Source: Ectopseudomonas oleovorans
GTDB lineage: Bacteria; Pseudomonadota; Gammaproteobacteria; Pseudomonadales; Pseudomonadaceae
Length of the DNA: 35,249 nucleotides
Assembly: GCF_003052605.1 (NCBI RefSeq)
Contig: NZ_QASO01000062.1
Location: forward strand, 2,597-37,845
Reading direction: 5' to 3'
In this document: piece after piece, positions 9,863 to 18,185 of the stretch
Layout of the letters: each line of letters starts with the position of its first letter
Numbering within the stretch: position 1 is the first letter of the stretch
Program-made: the position numbers and the translations under genes
The notes under the pieces: model-generated
Told to the model about the DNA's origin: nothing
The model's input: the letters and a program-made list of their open reading frames with translations, nothing else
The model's database searches: none

Positions 9863-9919
9863 TCGCGGCTAAAGCCCCTCCCACAGCTGCCACAATCGTG
9901 GGAGGGGCTTTAGCCGCGA
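9863..9919. terminator. Long perfect hairpin between qor and tsaC
   Basis: Arms 9863-9884 and 9898-9919 are perfectly complementary over 22 bp (outer sequence TCGCGGCTAAAGCC) around a 13-base loop. It lies in the 74-bp gap between two convergent genes, so it probably ends both transcripts, although no long T-run follows. The sequence type (GCGGCTAAAGCCCCTCCCAC) is a dispersed repeat family of Pseudomonas, different from the REPIN-like elements at 187 and 7718. Confidence 0.75.
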
Positions 9920-9930
9920 GCATTGGCCAG

Positions 9931-10488
9931 TCAGGACGGCCGAATCACATCGCCCGTGCGCAGGTCACGAATCAGGCTGGGGTTCTTGCGCCCACCTAGT
10001 GCGCCGCCAAGGACCTTGTCCAACTCGCCCGGGAAATATTGCTCGATGCGCAGACGCGAACGCGCTGAAGGGCGCCCCGCCGGGTTGGCCGAGGTGGAGA
10101 TTAGCGGGCCGGTATAGCGGCACAACGCACGAACCAGCGGATGATCACTGACGCGCAGGGCCACGGTATCGTGCTGGCCTGTGACCCACTCGGGCAGGCG
10201 ATTCTGATGCGGCACCAGCCAGGTGTTCGGGCCTGGCCAGCTTCCGGCCAGGCGCTCCTGCCAGATCTCTGGCAGATCATCGAGCAGGAAGTCGAACTGT
10301 CCGATGTCATCGGCCACCAGAATCAGCCCCTTGTGCATCGGCCGCTCCTTGAGCGCCAGCAGGCGATACACCGCCTCTTCATTCCAGGGATCGCAGCCCA
10401 GACCCCAGACCGCCTCGGTCGGATAGGCAACCACGCCCCCTTCACGCACCACTCGCGCCGTTTGCTGTATCTGCCAGTTGCTGGCCAT
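9931..10488 (-). CDS. tsaC: Threonylcarbamoyl-AMP synthase
   Basis: A 185-residue TsaC/YrdC protein that makes L-threonylcarbamoyladenylate from threonine, bicarbonate and ATP, the first step towards t6A37 in ANN-decoding tRNAs. Family motifs include [13 protein letters not shown] (22-34), the KERP loop (47-50) and STSANPAG, which line the nucleotide and threonine pocket. The short length without a C-terminal Sua5 domain fits TsaC. A good ribosome site (GGGAGA) precedes the ATG. It follows dprA in the same direction with 76 bp between; the tsaC-dprA pair is common in gammaproteobacteria. Confidence 0.95.
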   Translation of the reverse strand: MASNWQIQQTARVVREGGVVAYPTEAVWGLGCDPWNEEAVYRLLALKERPMHKGLILVADDIGQFDFLLDDLPEIWQERLAGSWPGPNTWLVPHQNRLPEWVTGQHDTVALRVSDHPLVRALCRYTGPLISTSANPAGRPSARSRLRIEQYFPGELDKVLGGALGGRKNPSLIRDLRTGDVIRPS

Positions 10489-10564
10489 CGACTGTCTCCC
10501 GCGAAATCAATGGGCGGCAGTCTATCCAAGCCAATGGTTGCCTGCCACGGGCCTTAACAGCCTG

Positions 10565-11680
10565 TTAACGATTGCGCGCCAGCCAACGCCCGGCCTCGTT
10601 ACACACCAGGCCATCGAGCTCCAGCTCGGTCAAAGCTCCCAGCACCTGTGACAACGGCCAACCGCTGGCCTGCACCAGCGCCTCGGTGCTGTGCGGCGCG
10701 GCATGCAGCAAAGCCAGCAATGGATGCTCGACGTTAGCCAGCGGCACCGATACAGGTTCGGCGGTTGGAGTCTGCCAGCCACGCAAGGCTTCGAGGATAT
10801 GCTCGATGCTTTCCACCAGGGTGGCGCCATCGCGAATCAGTTGGTGACAACCACGCGCACCGGGATGGTGGATGGAACCGGGAATCGCATAGACCTCGCG
10901 CCCCTGCTCGGCGGCCAGGCGCGCAGTGATCAGCGAGCCACTGGAAGGGCTGGCCTCGACCACCAGTACACCCAGCGACAACCCGCTGATGATCCTGTTG
11001 CGCCGCGGGAAATTACTGGCCTGCGGCGGACAGTCCAGCGGCAACTCTGACACCAGCGCGCCACCTTGCTCGATGATCTGCGCCGCCAGCCCCACATGCC
11101 GCCGCGGATACAGGCACTGCAAGCCAGTGCCCAGCACGGCCACCGTTTTGCCGCCGCCCTCCAGCGCCCCCTGATGCGCAGCACCATCGATCCCCAACGC
11201 CAGACCACTGGTGATGACGAAACCACCGCCCGCCAGGCTACGGGCAAAAGCTCGTGCGTTATCCAGGCCGGGCCGCGAGGCACGCCGACTACCGACCATG
11301 GCCAGTTGCGGCGCCTCCAGCACGCGCGGCTCGCCCGCCACGAACAACAGCGGCGGCGCATCCGCCAGCTCGCCGAGCAGAGCCGGATAGGCTGGATCGT
11401 CCCACATCACCACATGCTGATCAGGCTCACCCAGCCAGTGCAGGGCAGCCGCCGCTCGCTCGCGGATATCCGTACTGCGCCGGGGCTCGGCGCAGGCAGC
11501 CGGCAACCCCAACGCACGCCAGGCGCTGGCTGGCGCACTGAGCGCAGCCGAGGCGCTATCGAAAGCGCTCAGGAGTTTGCGAAAGCGTCGCGGCCCCAGC
11601 TCTGGCAATAGATGCAGACGCAAGCGGGCTTCGAGCTCGGCAGGAGAAACGGCGGGGGAAAGCGAGGAGGATGCAGGCAT
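10565..11680 (-). CDS. dprA: DNA-processing protein DprA
   Basis: A 371-residue DprA/Smf protein that loads RecA onto incoming single-stranded DNA during natural transformation. An N-terminal helical SAM-like part (about 14-70) precedes the Rossmann-fold DprA domain, with GSRRAS at 130-135, SGLALGIDGAAH at 158-169 and LGTGLQ near 183. It also has the PQASNFPRRNRIISGLS block typical of the family. A winged-helix domain of the DprA kind occupies about the last 60 residues. I choose the ATG at 11680 (MPASSSLSPAV) with GGAAG upstream; the frame is open 17 codons further but those have no family likeness. Confidence 0.95.
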   Translation of the reverse strand: MPASSSLSPAVSPAELEARLRLHLLPELGPRRFRKLLSAFDSASAALSAPASAWRALGLPAACAEPRRSTDIRERAAAALHWLGEPDQHVVMWDDPAYPALLGELADAPPLLFVAGEPRVLEAPQLAMVGSRRASRPGLDNARAFARSLAGGGFVITSGLALGIDGAAHQGALEGGGKTVAVLGTGLQCLYPRRHVGLAAQIIEQGGALVSELPLDCPPQASNFPRRNRIISGLSLGVLVVEASPSSGSLITARLAAEQGREVYAIPGSIHHPGARGCHQLIRDGATLVESIEHILEALRGWQTPTAEPVSVPLANVEHPLLALLHAAPHSTEALVQASGWPLSQVLGALTELELDGLVCNEAGRWLARNR

Positions 11681-11730
11681 GGCGATTCTTCCCTGAAAAG
11701 TTGCACCGCCATCCTGGCGGCCAGAAAGCA

Positions 11731-11754
11731 CGAGCCCCGCAAGTGCGGGGCTCG
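11731..11754 (-). terminator. Hairpin between LysM gene and dprA
   Basis: CGAGCCCCGC (11731-11740) and GCGGGGCTCG (11745-11754) form a perfect 10-bp stem with a four-base loop, just after the LysM gene stop. Only a short T-rich stretch (TGCTTTC) follows on the minus strand, so it may be a partial terminator or attenuator between the LysM gene and dprA. Confidence 0.55.
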
Positions 11755-11761
11755 TCGGGTA

Positions 11762-12799
11762 TTACGGGTTGCGGACCTTGTCCATCACCGCCAGTTGACG
11801 GCTGGCCTGCAGTACCAGGCCGTAGCTGAGCTTGTCATAGGTGCGGAACACCATCAGCAGGCCGGAACGCTCGTCCGGGATCTTCACGCTCTCGCCGGTA
11901 ACGCGGTCACGTACGGTCTCGCCGGTCTTGAACACCGCCAGCACGTTGCCGATTTCCAGGCCATCGCGCAGCCCCTTGTTCAGGGTGACCACGTCGAACT
12001 GGCCGATCTGGCTGACGCCGCGCGGCACGTCGAGGATCAGGCCATTGATTTCGCTGCTCGGCTCACTGGGCATGAAGGTGGAGTTGATCGCACGCTCCTC
12101 GGTGGGGAACAGGCGATCTCCCAGGCGCACTTCCTGAGTCGAGCGCTTCAGCAGCAGCGTACCGACATCACCTTCTTCGGCGACGATCTCGCCAGAGCCG
12201 ACGTCATCAGCGTTGATGCCGAGGAATTCCTTGGTTTCCGGATCCACATAGGTCTTGCCCTGACGGAAGATGCCGTAAATCGGATGCTCTTCGTCGAACT
12301 GACCACGGGCGTAGACGCGATCGCCAGCGCCGCTGACCACGCGCTCGGCGTTGCCGGCGACGACGTAAGGCTTGCCGTTGAATTCTTCCGGCGTGTCGAT
12401 GATACGGTTGCTCAGCAGGAAGCTGTTGATCGCCTCCAGCGGGATGGTCGGGATCGCTTCGGCCATTGGCGTGCTGCGCACCTGCGGCGACAGCTTGATG
12501 GTACCGCGCGACTCACCGCGGTTGAGCATCAGGCGCGGCTGACCGTCAACGTAGACCAGGTTGAGGGTATCACCGGGATAAATCAGGTGCGGGTTGGCGA
12601 CCTGTGGATTGGCGTGCCAGATCTCCGGCCATTTCCACGGCTGGCGCAGGAACTTGCCGGAAATGTCCCAGAGGGTATCGCCCTTGACCACTGTGTAGCG
12701 GTCCGGGTGACCGTCCTTGAGTTGCACTTCGGCCTGAGCCAAGCTGGTCAGGGCAATTCCGCCGGCTGCAAAGAGCAGGGCGAGTAGTGATTTCCTCAT
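11762..12799 (-). CDS. LysM-domain exported protein
   Basis: A 345-residue protein with a signal peptide (about residues 1-23, ending AQA) and one LysM domain at about 34-83 (YTVVKGDTLWDISGKFL ... IYPGDTLNLVYV), which binds peptidoglycan glycan chains. The remaining 260 residues have no motif I recognise. An ortholog lies between def and dprA in P. aeruginosa. I choose the ATG at 12799 because it begins MRKSLLALLFAAGG, a signal peptide, with AAAGGGA in front; the open frame further upstream is not of that kind. It is divergent from def. A role in cell envelope maintenance or pilus and competence functions is possible but not shown. Confidence 0.88.
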   Translation of the reverse strand: MRKSLLALLFAAGGIALTSLAQAEVQLKDGHPDRYTVVKGDTLWDISGKFLRQPWKWPEIWHANPQVANPHLIYPGDTLNLVYVDGQPRLMLNRGESRGTIKLSPQVRSTPMAEAIPTIPLEAINSFLLSNRIIDTPEEFNGKPYVVAGNAERVVSGAGDRVYARGQFDEEHPIYGIFRQGKTYVDPETKEFLGINADDVGSGEIVAEEGDVGTLLLKRSTQEVRLGDRLFPTEERAINSTFMPSEPSSEINGLILDVPRGVSQIGQFDVVTLNKGLRDGLEIGNVLAVFKTGETVRDRVTGESVKIPDERSGLLMVFRTYDKLSYGLVLQASRQLAVMDKVRNP

Positions 12800-12952
12800 A
12801 CGGTGAATCCCTTTATTATGTGCCTTCACGTGAAGCGCCCTAGCGCCGCGTGCCAAACCCGCTGATTCCGCGGCGTGAAGCCGTTTTTCAATGCTGTTCA
12901 TCATCTTAGCAGCGGATTTTGACTTTATTCCACAAGTGCATCACAAACGCAT

Positions 12953-13459
12953 ATGGCGATCCTGAATATCCTCGAATTTCCTGATCCACGCCTGCGTACC
13001 ATCGCCAAACCGGTGGACGTCGTGGACGACTCCATCCGTCAACTGGTCGACGACATGTTCGAGACCATGTATGACGCTCCTGGTATCGGCCTGGCGGCGA
13101 CGCAGGTCAACGTGCACAAGCGCGTGGTGGTCATGGACCTGTCCGAGGACAAGTCCGAGCCGCGGGTATTCATCAACCCCGAGTTCGAGCCTTTGACCGA
13201 CGAGATGGACCAGTACCAGGAAGGCTGCCTGTCGGTGCCCGGCTTCTACGAAAACGTCGATCGCCCGCAGAAGGTCAAGATCAAGGCACTGGACCGCGAT
13301 GGCCAGCCCTATGAGCTGATTGCCGAAGGCCTGCTGGCCGTGTGCATCCAGCACGAGTGCGATCACCTCAACGGCAAGCTGTTTGTGGATTACCTGTCCA
13401 ACCTCAAGCGCGACCGCATCAAGAAGAAGCTGGAAAAACAGCATCGTCAGCGCGCTTGA
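12953..13459 (+). CDS. def: Peptide deformylase
   Basis: A 168-residue metal-dependent deformylase that removes the formyl group from nascent proteins. The three motifs are complete: GIGLAATQ (44-51), EGCLSVPG with metal ligand C92, and QHECDHLNG with H134, E135 and H138. The length is that of the gammaproteobacterial type I enzyme. A clear Shine-Dalgarno sequence is missing before the ATG, which is unusual for such an essential gene. It is followed by a strong terminator before fmt, so def and fmt can be expressed separately although they act in the same pathway. Confidence 0.97.
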   Translation: MAILNILEFPDPRLRTIAKPVDVVDDSIRQLVDDMFETMYDAPGIGLAATQVNVHKRVVVMDLSEDKSEPRVFINPEFEPLTDEMDQYQEGCLSVPGFYENVDRPQKVKIKALDRDGQPYELIAEGLLAVCIQHECDHLNGKLFVDYLSNLKRDRIKKKLEKQHRQRA

Positions 13460-13472
13460 CGCCCGATTCAGA

Positions 13473-13501
13473 AGGCTTGCCACGGCAAGCCTTTTTCTTT
13501 T
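13473..13501 (+). terminator. Intrinsic terminator after def
   Basis: AGGCTTGCC (13473-13481) and GGCAAGCCT (13484-13492) form a stem followed by a T-rich tract (TTTTTCTTTT). It lies 13 bp after the def stop and 20 bp before the fmt start codon, so fmt must have promoter elements within or near it, or rely on read-through. Confidence 0.8.
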
Positions 13502-13512
13502 AGCGAGCTCTC

Positions 13513-14457
13513 ATGTCTGACTCATTGCGTATCGTCTTTGCCGGCACCCCGGAATTCGCCGCCGAGCACCTCAAGGCCCTGCTGGTCAGCCCGCACCAGA
13601 TCGTCGCCGTCTACACCCAGCCGGATCGCCCGGCCGGCCGCGGCCAGAAGCTGATGCCGGGCCCGGTCAAGCAGCTCGCCGTCGAGCACGGCATTCCGGT
13701 CTATCAGCCGGCCAGCCTGCGCAATGAAGAGGCTCAGGCCGAGCTGGCGGCGCTCAAGCCGGACCTGATGGTAGTAGTCGCCTACGGCCTGATCCTGCCG
13801 CAGGCGGTGCTCGACACCCCGCGCCTGGGCTGCATCAACAGTCACGCCTCCTTGCTGCCACGCTGGCGTGGCGCAGCGCCGATCCAGCGCGCGGTGCAGG
13901 CCGGCGATGCCGAGAGTGGCGTCACCGTGATGCAAATGGAAGCGGGCCTGGACACCGGCCCGATGCTGCTCAAGGTCAGCACGCCGATCGGTCCCGCCGA
14001 TACCGGCGGCAGCCTGCACGACCGCCTGGCCGAACTCGGTCCGCCTGCCGTGCTTGCCGCCATCGCCGGCCTGGCGGCCGGTACGCTGAAGGGCGAAGTG
14101 CAGGACGATGCCCTGGCCAACTACGCACACAAGCTGAACAAGGAAGAAGCGTTTCTGGACTTCAGCCGCCCGGCCGTGGAATTGGAGCGCTTGGTGCGCG
14201 CCTTCCACCCCTGGCCGATCTGCCACACCACGCTGAACGGCGATGCACTCAAGGTGCATACCGCCGAACTGGGCGAGGGCAGTGGTGCCCCCGGCACCAT
14301 TCTCGCCGCCGACAAGAGCGGCCTGACCGTGGCCTGCGGCGAAGGCGCGCTGCGCCTGACTCGCCTGCAGCTGCCCGGCGGCAAGCCGCTGGCCTTCAGT
14401 GATCTGTATAACAGCCGCCGCGAGCAGTTCGCGCCCGGCCTGGTGCTCGGTCAATGA
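13513..14457 (+). CDS. fmt: Methionyl-tRNA formyltransferase
   Basis: A 314-residue enzyme that formylates Met-tRNA(fMet) with 10-formyltetrahydrofolate for translation start. The N-terminal transferase domain carries the catalytic N109, H111 and D147, within [19 protein letters not shown] and [11 protein letters not shown]-terminal OB-like domain (about 205-310) holds tRNA. It is preceded by an AGCGAG ribosome site. Its stop overlaps the start of rsmB by four bases (ATGA), so the two are translationally coupled. Confidence 0.97.
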   Translation: MSDSLRIVFAGTPEFAAEHLKALLVSPHQIVAVYTQPDRPAGRGQKLMPGPVKQLAVEHGIPVYQPASLRNEEAQAELAALKPDLMVVVAYGLILPQAVLDTPRLGCINSHASLLPRWRGAAPIQRAVQAGDAESGVTVMQMEAGLDTGPMLLKVSTPIGPADTGGSLHDRLAELGPPAVLAAIAGLAAGTLKGEVQDDALANYAHKLNKEEAFLDFSRPAVELERLVRAFHPWPICHTTLNGDALKVHTAELGEGSGAPGTILAADKSGLTVACGEGALRLTRLQLPGGKPLAFSDLYNSRREQFAPGLVLGQ

Positions 14458-15761
14458 ATCCTCGCCTGGCTGCAGCCCGCGCGCTCACCGCCGTATTGTC
14501 CGGCAAGGCTTCGCTGGGCAGCAGCCTGCCGCCGCAGCTGGACAAGGTCGAACACCACGACCGCGCCCTGGCGCAGGATCTGGCCTTCGGCGCCGCGCGC
14601 TGGCAGCCACGCCTGCAGCTGCTGGCCGACAAGCTGCTGGAAAAACCCTTCAAGGCAGCTGACAAGGACGTGGAAGCGCTGCTGCTGATCGGCCTCTATC
14701 AGTTGCTGCACAGCCGCATCCCCGAGCATGCCGCCATCGGCGAGACGGTCGGCTGCGCCGGCGCGCTAAAAAAGCCTTGGGCCAAAGGCCTGCTCAACGC
14801 CGTGCTGCGCCGCGCTCAACGCGAGCATGAAGCGATTTTCGCCGAACTGGATCGCGATCCGGTGCTGCACAGCGCCCACCCGCGCTGGCTGCAGAAAGCG
14901 CTCAAGGCGCATTGGCCGGAGCACTGGCAGGCCATCTGCGCCGCCAATAACGCGCATCCGCCGCTGATCCTGCGCGTCAATCGCCGCCACGGCAGCCGCG
15001 ACGCCTATCTCGAAGAGCTGCGCAGTGCAGGCCTTGCTGCCGAACCCTGCACCTTCAGTCGCGACGGCGTGCGCCTGCTGCAACCCTGCGACGTGACCAC
15101 CCTGCCCGGCTTCAAGGATGGCCGCGTCAGCGTCCAGGACGAAGCCGCGCAACTGGCCGCCGACCTGCTCGAGCTGGCGCCTGGCCAACGTGTGCTGGAC
15201 GCCTGCGCCGCGCCGGGCGGCAAGACTTGCCACCTGCTGGAAGTCGAGCCGGGCCTGGGCGAAGTGGTCGCCGTGGATCTGGAAGCCAAGCGCCTGGCGC
15301 GCGTACGCGAGAATCTCGACCGCCTGCATCTGGAAGCCACGCTGATCGCCGCCGACGGCCGCGATACCGGCGCCTGGTGGGACGGCCAGCCATTCCAGCG
15401 CATCCTGCTCGATGCGCCCTGTTCGGCCACCGGGGTGATCCGCCGTCACCCGGATATCAAGCTGACCCGCAAGCCCGAGGACATCCCGGCCCTGGCCCAG
15501 TTGCAAGGCGAGTTGCTCGATGCGCTGTGGCCGACCCTGGCGCCTGGCGGCATCCTGCTGTATGCCACCTGTTCGGTGCTGCCGACGGAAAACAGCGAGA
15601 CCATCGCCGCCTTCCTCGCCCGCACCGCCGACGCGCAGGAAGTCACCATCGCTGGCGAGTTCGGCCTGCAGCCAGCCCACGGTCGCCAGTTGCTGCCACA
15701 GCTGGACGGCCACGACGGCTTCTACTATGCCAAGCTGTTCAAAAGGCCACAGGTACTCTGA
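14454..15761 (+). CDS. rsmB: 16S rRNA m5C967 methyltransferase
   Basis: A 435-residue RsmB (Sun/Fmu) that methylates C967 of 16S rRNA with S-adenosylmethionine. An N-terminal NusB-like RNA-binding domain (about 5-130) is followed by the methyltransferase domain with the SAM loop [15 protein letters not shown] near 249. The two cysteines of the m5C reaction are C323 in DAPCSATG and C373 in YATCS; the latter is the nucleophile. It is coupled to fmt by a four-base overlap. The def, fmt, rsmB, trkA order is the standard one in gammaproteobacteria. Confidence 0.97.
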   Translation: MNPRLAAARALTAVLSGKASLGSSLPPQLDKVEHHDRALAQDLAFGAARWQPRLQLLADKLLEKPFKAADKDVEALLLIGLYQLLHSRIPEHAAIGETVGCAGALKKPWAKGLLNAVLRRAQREHEAIFAELDRDPVLHSAHPRWLQKALKAHWPEHWQAICAANNAHPPLILRVNRRHGSRDAYLEELRSAGLAAEPCTFSRDGVRLLQPCDVTTLPGFKDGRVSVQDEAAQLAADLLELAPGQRVLDACAAPGGKTCHLLEVEPGLGEVVAVDLEAKRLARVRENLDRLHLEATLIAADGRDTGAWWDGQPFQRILLDAPCSATGVIRRHPDIKLTRKPEDIPALAQLQGELLDALWPTLAPGGILLYATCSVLPTENSETIAAFLARTADAQEVTIAGEFGLQPAHGRQLLPQLDGHDGFYYAKLFKRPQVL

Positions 15762-15816
15762 AATAGTCGTCATTACTCGCTGCGCTCGCCCTATTCGGGC
15801 CACACTAAAGTGCGTT

Positions 15817-15887
15817 CAGCGCAAGCGCTGTCCCGCGAAGGCGGGAACCCAGAAAACCGAAGCACCTGGGCTCCCGCCTTCGCGGGA
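15817..15887. repeat. Palindromic repeat between rsmB and trkA
   Basis: Arms 15831-15852 and 15866-15887 are complementary over 22 bp with one mismatch (core CCCGCGAAGGCGGGA). A second short perfect hairpin, CAGCG-CAAG-CGCTG, lies just before it at 15817-15830. The CCCGCCTTCGCGGGA type is a dispersed repeat in many proteobacteria. There is no T-run; it may still weaken read-through from rsmB into trkA. Confidence 0.7.
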
Positions 15888-15922
15888 GTGACGGTTGCCA
15901 ATATTTCCAACGGAGCGTATCG

Positions 15923-17296
15923 GTGAAAATCATCATTCTCGGCGCCGGCCAAGTGGGCGGCACCCTGGCCGAACACCTCGCCAGTGAGGCCAACGACATC
16001 ACCGTGGTCGACACCGATGGCGACCGCCTGCGCGACCTCGGCGACCGCCTGGACATCCGCACCGTGCAGGGCAAGGGCTCCTTCCCCACCGTACTGCGCC
16101 AGGCTGGCGCCGATGATGCCGACATGCTGGTGGCGGTGACCAACAGCGACGAAGTCAACATGATGGCCTGTCAGGTGGCCTACACCCTGTTCCACACGCC
16201 GACCAAGATCGCCCGCGTACGCGAGGCGGCCTACCTGACCCGCGAGGCGCTGTTCGACAACGAAGCGATTCCGGTCGATGTGCTGATCAGCCCCGAGCAG
16301 GTGGTGACCAACTACATCAAGCGCCTGATCGAATACCCCGGCGCCCTGCAGGTGATCGACTTCGCCGAAGGCAAGGCGCAGCTGGTGGCGGTCAAGGCCT
16401 ACTACGGCGGCCCGCTGGTGGGCCAGCAACTGCGCCAGCTGCGCCAGCACATGCCCAACGTCGACACCCGCGTCGCGGCGATCTTCCGCCGCAACCGGCC
16501 GATCATGCCCAAGGGCGATACCGTGATCGAGGCCGATGACGAAGTGTTCTTCATCGCCGCCAAGGCGCACATCCGTGCAGTGATGAGCGAAATGCGCCGT
16601 CTCGAGGACAGCTACAAGCGCGTGGTGATCGCCGGTGGCGGCAACATCGGCGAGCGCCTGGCCGAAGCCATCGAAAGCCGCTACCAGGTGAAGATCATCG
16701 AGATGAACCCGGCGCGCTGCCGCTACCTGTCGGAGAACCTCGACAGCACCATCGTGCTGCAGGGCAGTGCCTCGGATCGCGACCTGCTGGTGGAAGAGAA
16801 CATCAACGATGCCGACATCTTCCTCGCCCTGACCAACGACGACGAGGCCAACATCATGTCCTCGCTGCTGGCCAAGCGCCTGGGTGCGCGCAAGGTGATG
16901 ACCATCATCAACAACCCGGCCTATGTCGACCTGGTGCAGGGCGGCGAGATCGACATCGCCATCAGCCCGCAGTTGGCCACCATCGGTACCCTGCTGACCC
17001 ACGTGCGCCGTGGCGATATCGAAAGCGTGCACAGCCTGCGCCGTGGCGCCGCCGAGGCGCTGGAAGTGATCGCCCATGGCGATGCCAAATCGAGCAAAGT
17101 GATCGGCCGTGCCATCGAAGACATCGCCCTGCCACCGAGCACCACCATCGGCGCCATCATCCGCGACGAACAGGTACTGATCGCCCACGATGACACAGTG
17201 ATCGAGTCCGGTGACCACGTGATCCTGTTCCTGGTCGACAAGAAGTACATCCGCGACGTCGAGCGTCTGTTCCAGGCGGGTCTGACGTTCTTCTGA
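15923..17296 (+). CDS. trkA: Trk potassium uptake protein TrkA
   Basis: A 457-residue peripheral membrane protein that binds NAD(H) and gates the TrkH/TrkG potassium channel. Two RCK_N Rossmann domains are visible, one starting at GAGQVGG (8-13) with the ribose-binding D30 and the other at GGGNIG (about 237-242). Each is followed by an RCK_C domain. The start is a GTG with GGAG seven bases upstream; full family length confirms it. It ends at a long palindrome (17303-17358) convergent with yhhQ. The partner trkH is not in the window, as in other Pseudomonas where it lies elsewhere. Confidence 0.96.
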   Translation: MKIIILGAGQVGGTLAEHLASEANDITVVDTDGDRLRDLGDRLDIRTVQGKGSFPTVLRQAGADDADMLVAVTNSDEVNMMACQVAYTLFHTPTKIARVREAAYLTREALFDNEAIPVDVLISPEQVVTNYIKRLIEYPGALQVIDFAEGKAQLVAVKAYYGGPLVGQQLRQLRQHMPNVDTRVAAIFRRNRPIMPKGDTVIEADDEVFFIAAKAHIRAVMSEMRRLEDSYKRVVIAGGGNIGERLAEAIESRYQVKIIEMNPARCRYLSENLDSTIVLQGSASDRDLLVEENINDADIFLALTNDDEANIMSSLLAKRLGARKVMTIINNPAYVDLVQGGEIDIAISPQLATIGTLLTHVRRGDIESVHSLRRGAAEALEVIAHGDAKSSKVIGRAIEDIALPPSTTIGAIIRDEQVLIAHDDTVIESGDHVILFLVDKKYIRDVERLFQAGLTFF

Positions 17297-17302
17297 ATAA
17301 AA

Positions 17303-17358
17303 CCGTAGCCCAATCCGGGGCAGGGCACAGAACATTCCCGGATTGCATTGGGCTACGG
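17303..17358. terminator. Palindrome between convergent trkA and yhhQ
   Basis: The arm at 17303-17319 (CCGTAGCCCAATCCGGG) pairs with 17337-17358, which has five extra bases in the middle. The structure fills the 68-bp gap between the two convergent stop codons and would be expected to end both transcripts. The GTAGCCCAATCCGGG type is another dispersed repeat family, so it may be both repeat and terminator. Confidence 0.7.
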
Positions 17359-17364
17359 ATGTTC

Positions 17365-18015
17365 TCAGGCCGATACGGTGCGCTGCGGCAAGCGCCTCAC
17401 GATGGCGCTGAGCAGCATGCCGTACAACGGTACGAACAGCGCCAGGCTGACCGCCAGCTTGATCACGTAGTCGACCACGGCGATCTCCACCCAGTTGGCC
17501 GCCATGAACGGGTCACTGCTCTGCCAGAAGGCGATGGAGAAGAACGCCAGGGTGTCCATGGCCTGACCGAATACGCTGGAAGCAGCCGGGGCGATCCACC
17601 AGTGCTTGAGCTGGCGCAGGCGATCGAACACCTGGATGTCGAGCAGCTGCCCGAGCACGTAGGCGAGGAAGCTGGCCAGGGCGATACGGAAGACGAACAG
17701 GTTGAAGTCGCCCAGCGCCATCAGGCCGCCAAAAGCACCTTCGTGGAACAGCACCGAGACCACGTAAGAGGCCACCAACGCCGGCACCATCACCCGTGCA
17801 ATGACCACACGCGCGGCATGCTTGCCGATCAGGCGCACGGTGAGGTCAGTGGCCAGGAAGATGAACGGAAAGCTGAACGCACCCCAGGTGGTATGCCAGC
17901 CGAACAGGGTGATCGGCAGCTGCACCAGGTAGTTGCTGGCGATGATGATGAGGATATGGAAGGCGATCAGGCCGGCCAGCACGGGCCGACTGACCGACGC
18001 AGGAATCAGGGTCAT
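17365..18015 (-). CDS. yhhQ: Queuosine precursor transporter YhhQ
   Basis: A 216-residue inner-membrane protein of the YhhQ/VUT family (COG1738), which imports 7-cyano-7-deazaguanine (preQ0) and related precursors of queuosine for tRNA. About six hydrophobic segments are visible, with the conserved NYLVQLPITLFGWHTTWGA near the start and SSVFGQAMDTLAFFSIAF. I choose the second ATG (18015) because AAAAAGGA lies seven bases before it. The first ATG (18033) has no ribosome site and lies inside the probable preQ1 riboswitch. The gene is upstream-regulated accordingly (see 18021-18056). Confidence 0.92.
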   Translation of the reverse strand: MTLIPASVSRPVLAGLIAFHILIIIASNYLVQLPITLFGWHTTWGAFSFPFIFLATDLTVRLIGKHAARVVIARVMVPALVASYVVSVLFHEGAFGGLMALGDFNLFVFRIALASFLAYVLGQLLDIQVFDRLRQLKHWWIAPAASSVFGQAMDTLAFFSIAFWQSSDPFMAANWVEIAVVDYVIKLAVSLALFVPLYGMLLSAIVRRLPQRTVSA

Positions 18016-18020
18016 GTCGA

Positions 18021-18056
18021 TGTCCTTTTTCATGGAGTGGGGTGAGGGAACCCACT
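18021..18056 (-). promoter_or_regulatory. Probable preQ1-I riboswitch before yhhQ
   Basis: Read on the minus strand, stem P1 is AGTGGG (18056-18051) with CCCACT (18041-18036). The loop between them is TTCCCTCAC (18050-18042). An A-rich stretch and AAAAAGGA (18030-18023) follow. CCT of the loop can pair with AGG of the tail, making the H-type pseudoknot of the class I preQ1 aptamer. The C just after CCT (18044) is then at the place of the ligand-pairing cytosine in B. subtilis queC. The pseudoknot strand is also the Shine-Dalgarno sequence of yhhQ, so ligand binding would block translation. A preQ1 switch before a preQ0/queuosine-precursor transporter makes biological sense. The loop is two to three bases shorter than in B. 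subtilis. Confidence 0.62.
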
Positions 18057-18126
18057 GCCGCAGCCGGCATGACCGCGAGCTGCGCGAATTCTAGCGCGTT
18101 GTTGACCCGCGGGATAGGTTTTCCCA

Positions 18127-18145
18127 CGAGCGGCCAGGCCGCTCG
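18127..18145. repeat. Short perfect palindrome downstream of chimeric pseudogene
   Basis: CGAGCGGCC-A-GGCCGCTCG is a perfect 9+1+9 palindrome, 40 bp after the stop of the mprF remnant. No T-run follows on the minus strand. It could be a leftover terminator or an operator upstream of yhhQ. Confidence 0.4.
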
Positions 18146-18185
18146 GATAAAAGGTCGTGCCAAGCGTGTGGTGACGGTTGCCTGA

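Noticed and set aside
15791..17335. 514-codon minus-strand open frame across trkA
   Set aside because: TrkA on the plus strand is full length with both NAD-binding loops; the reverse frame is an effect of codon bias.
18016..18033. Upstream ATG as start of yhhQ
   Set aside because: It has no ribosome site and lies within the probable riboswitch; the ATG at 18015 has AAGGA at the right distance.
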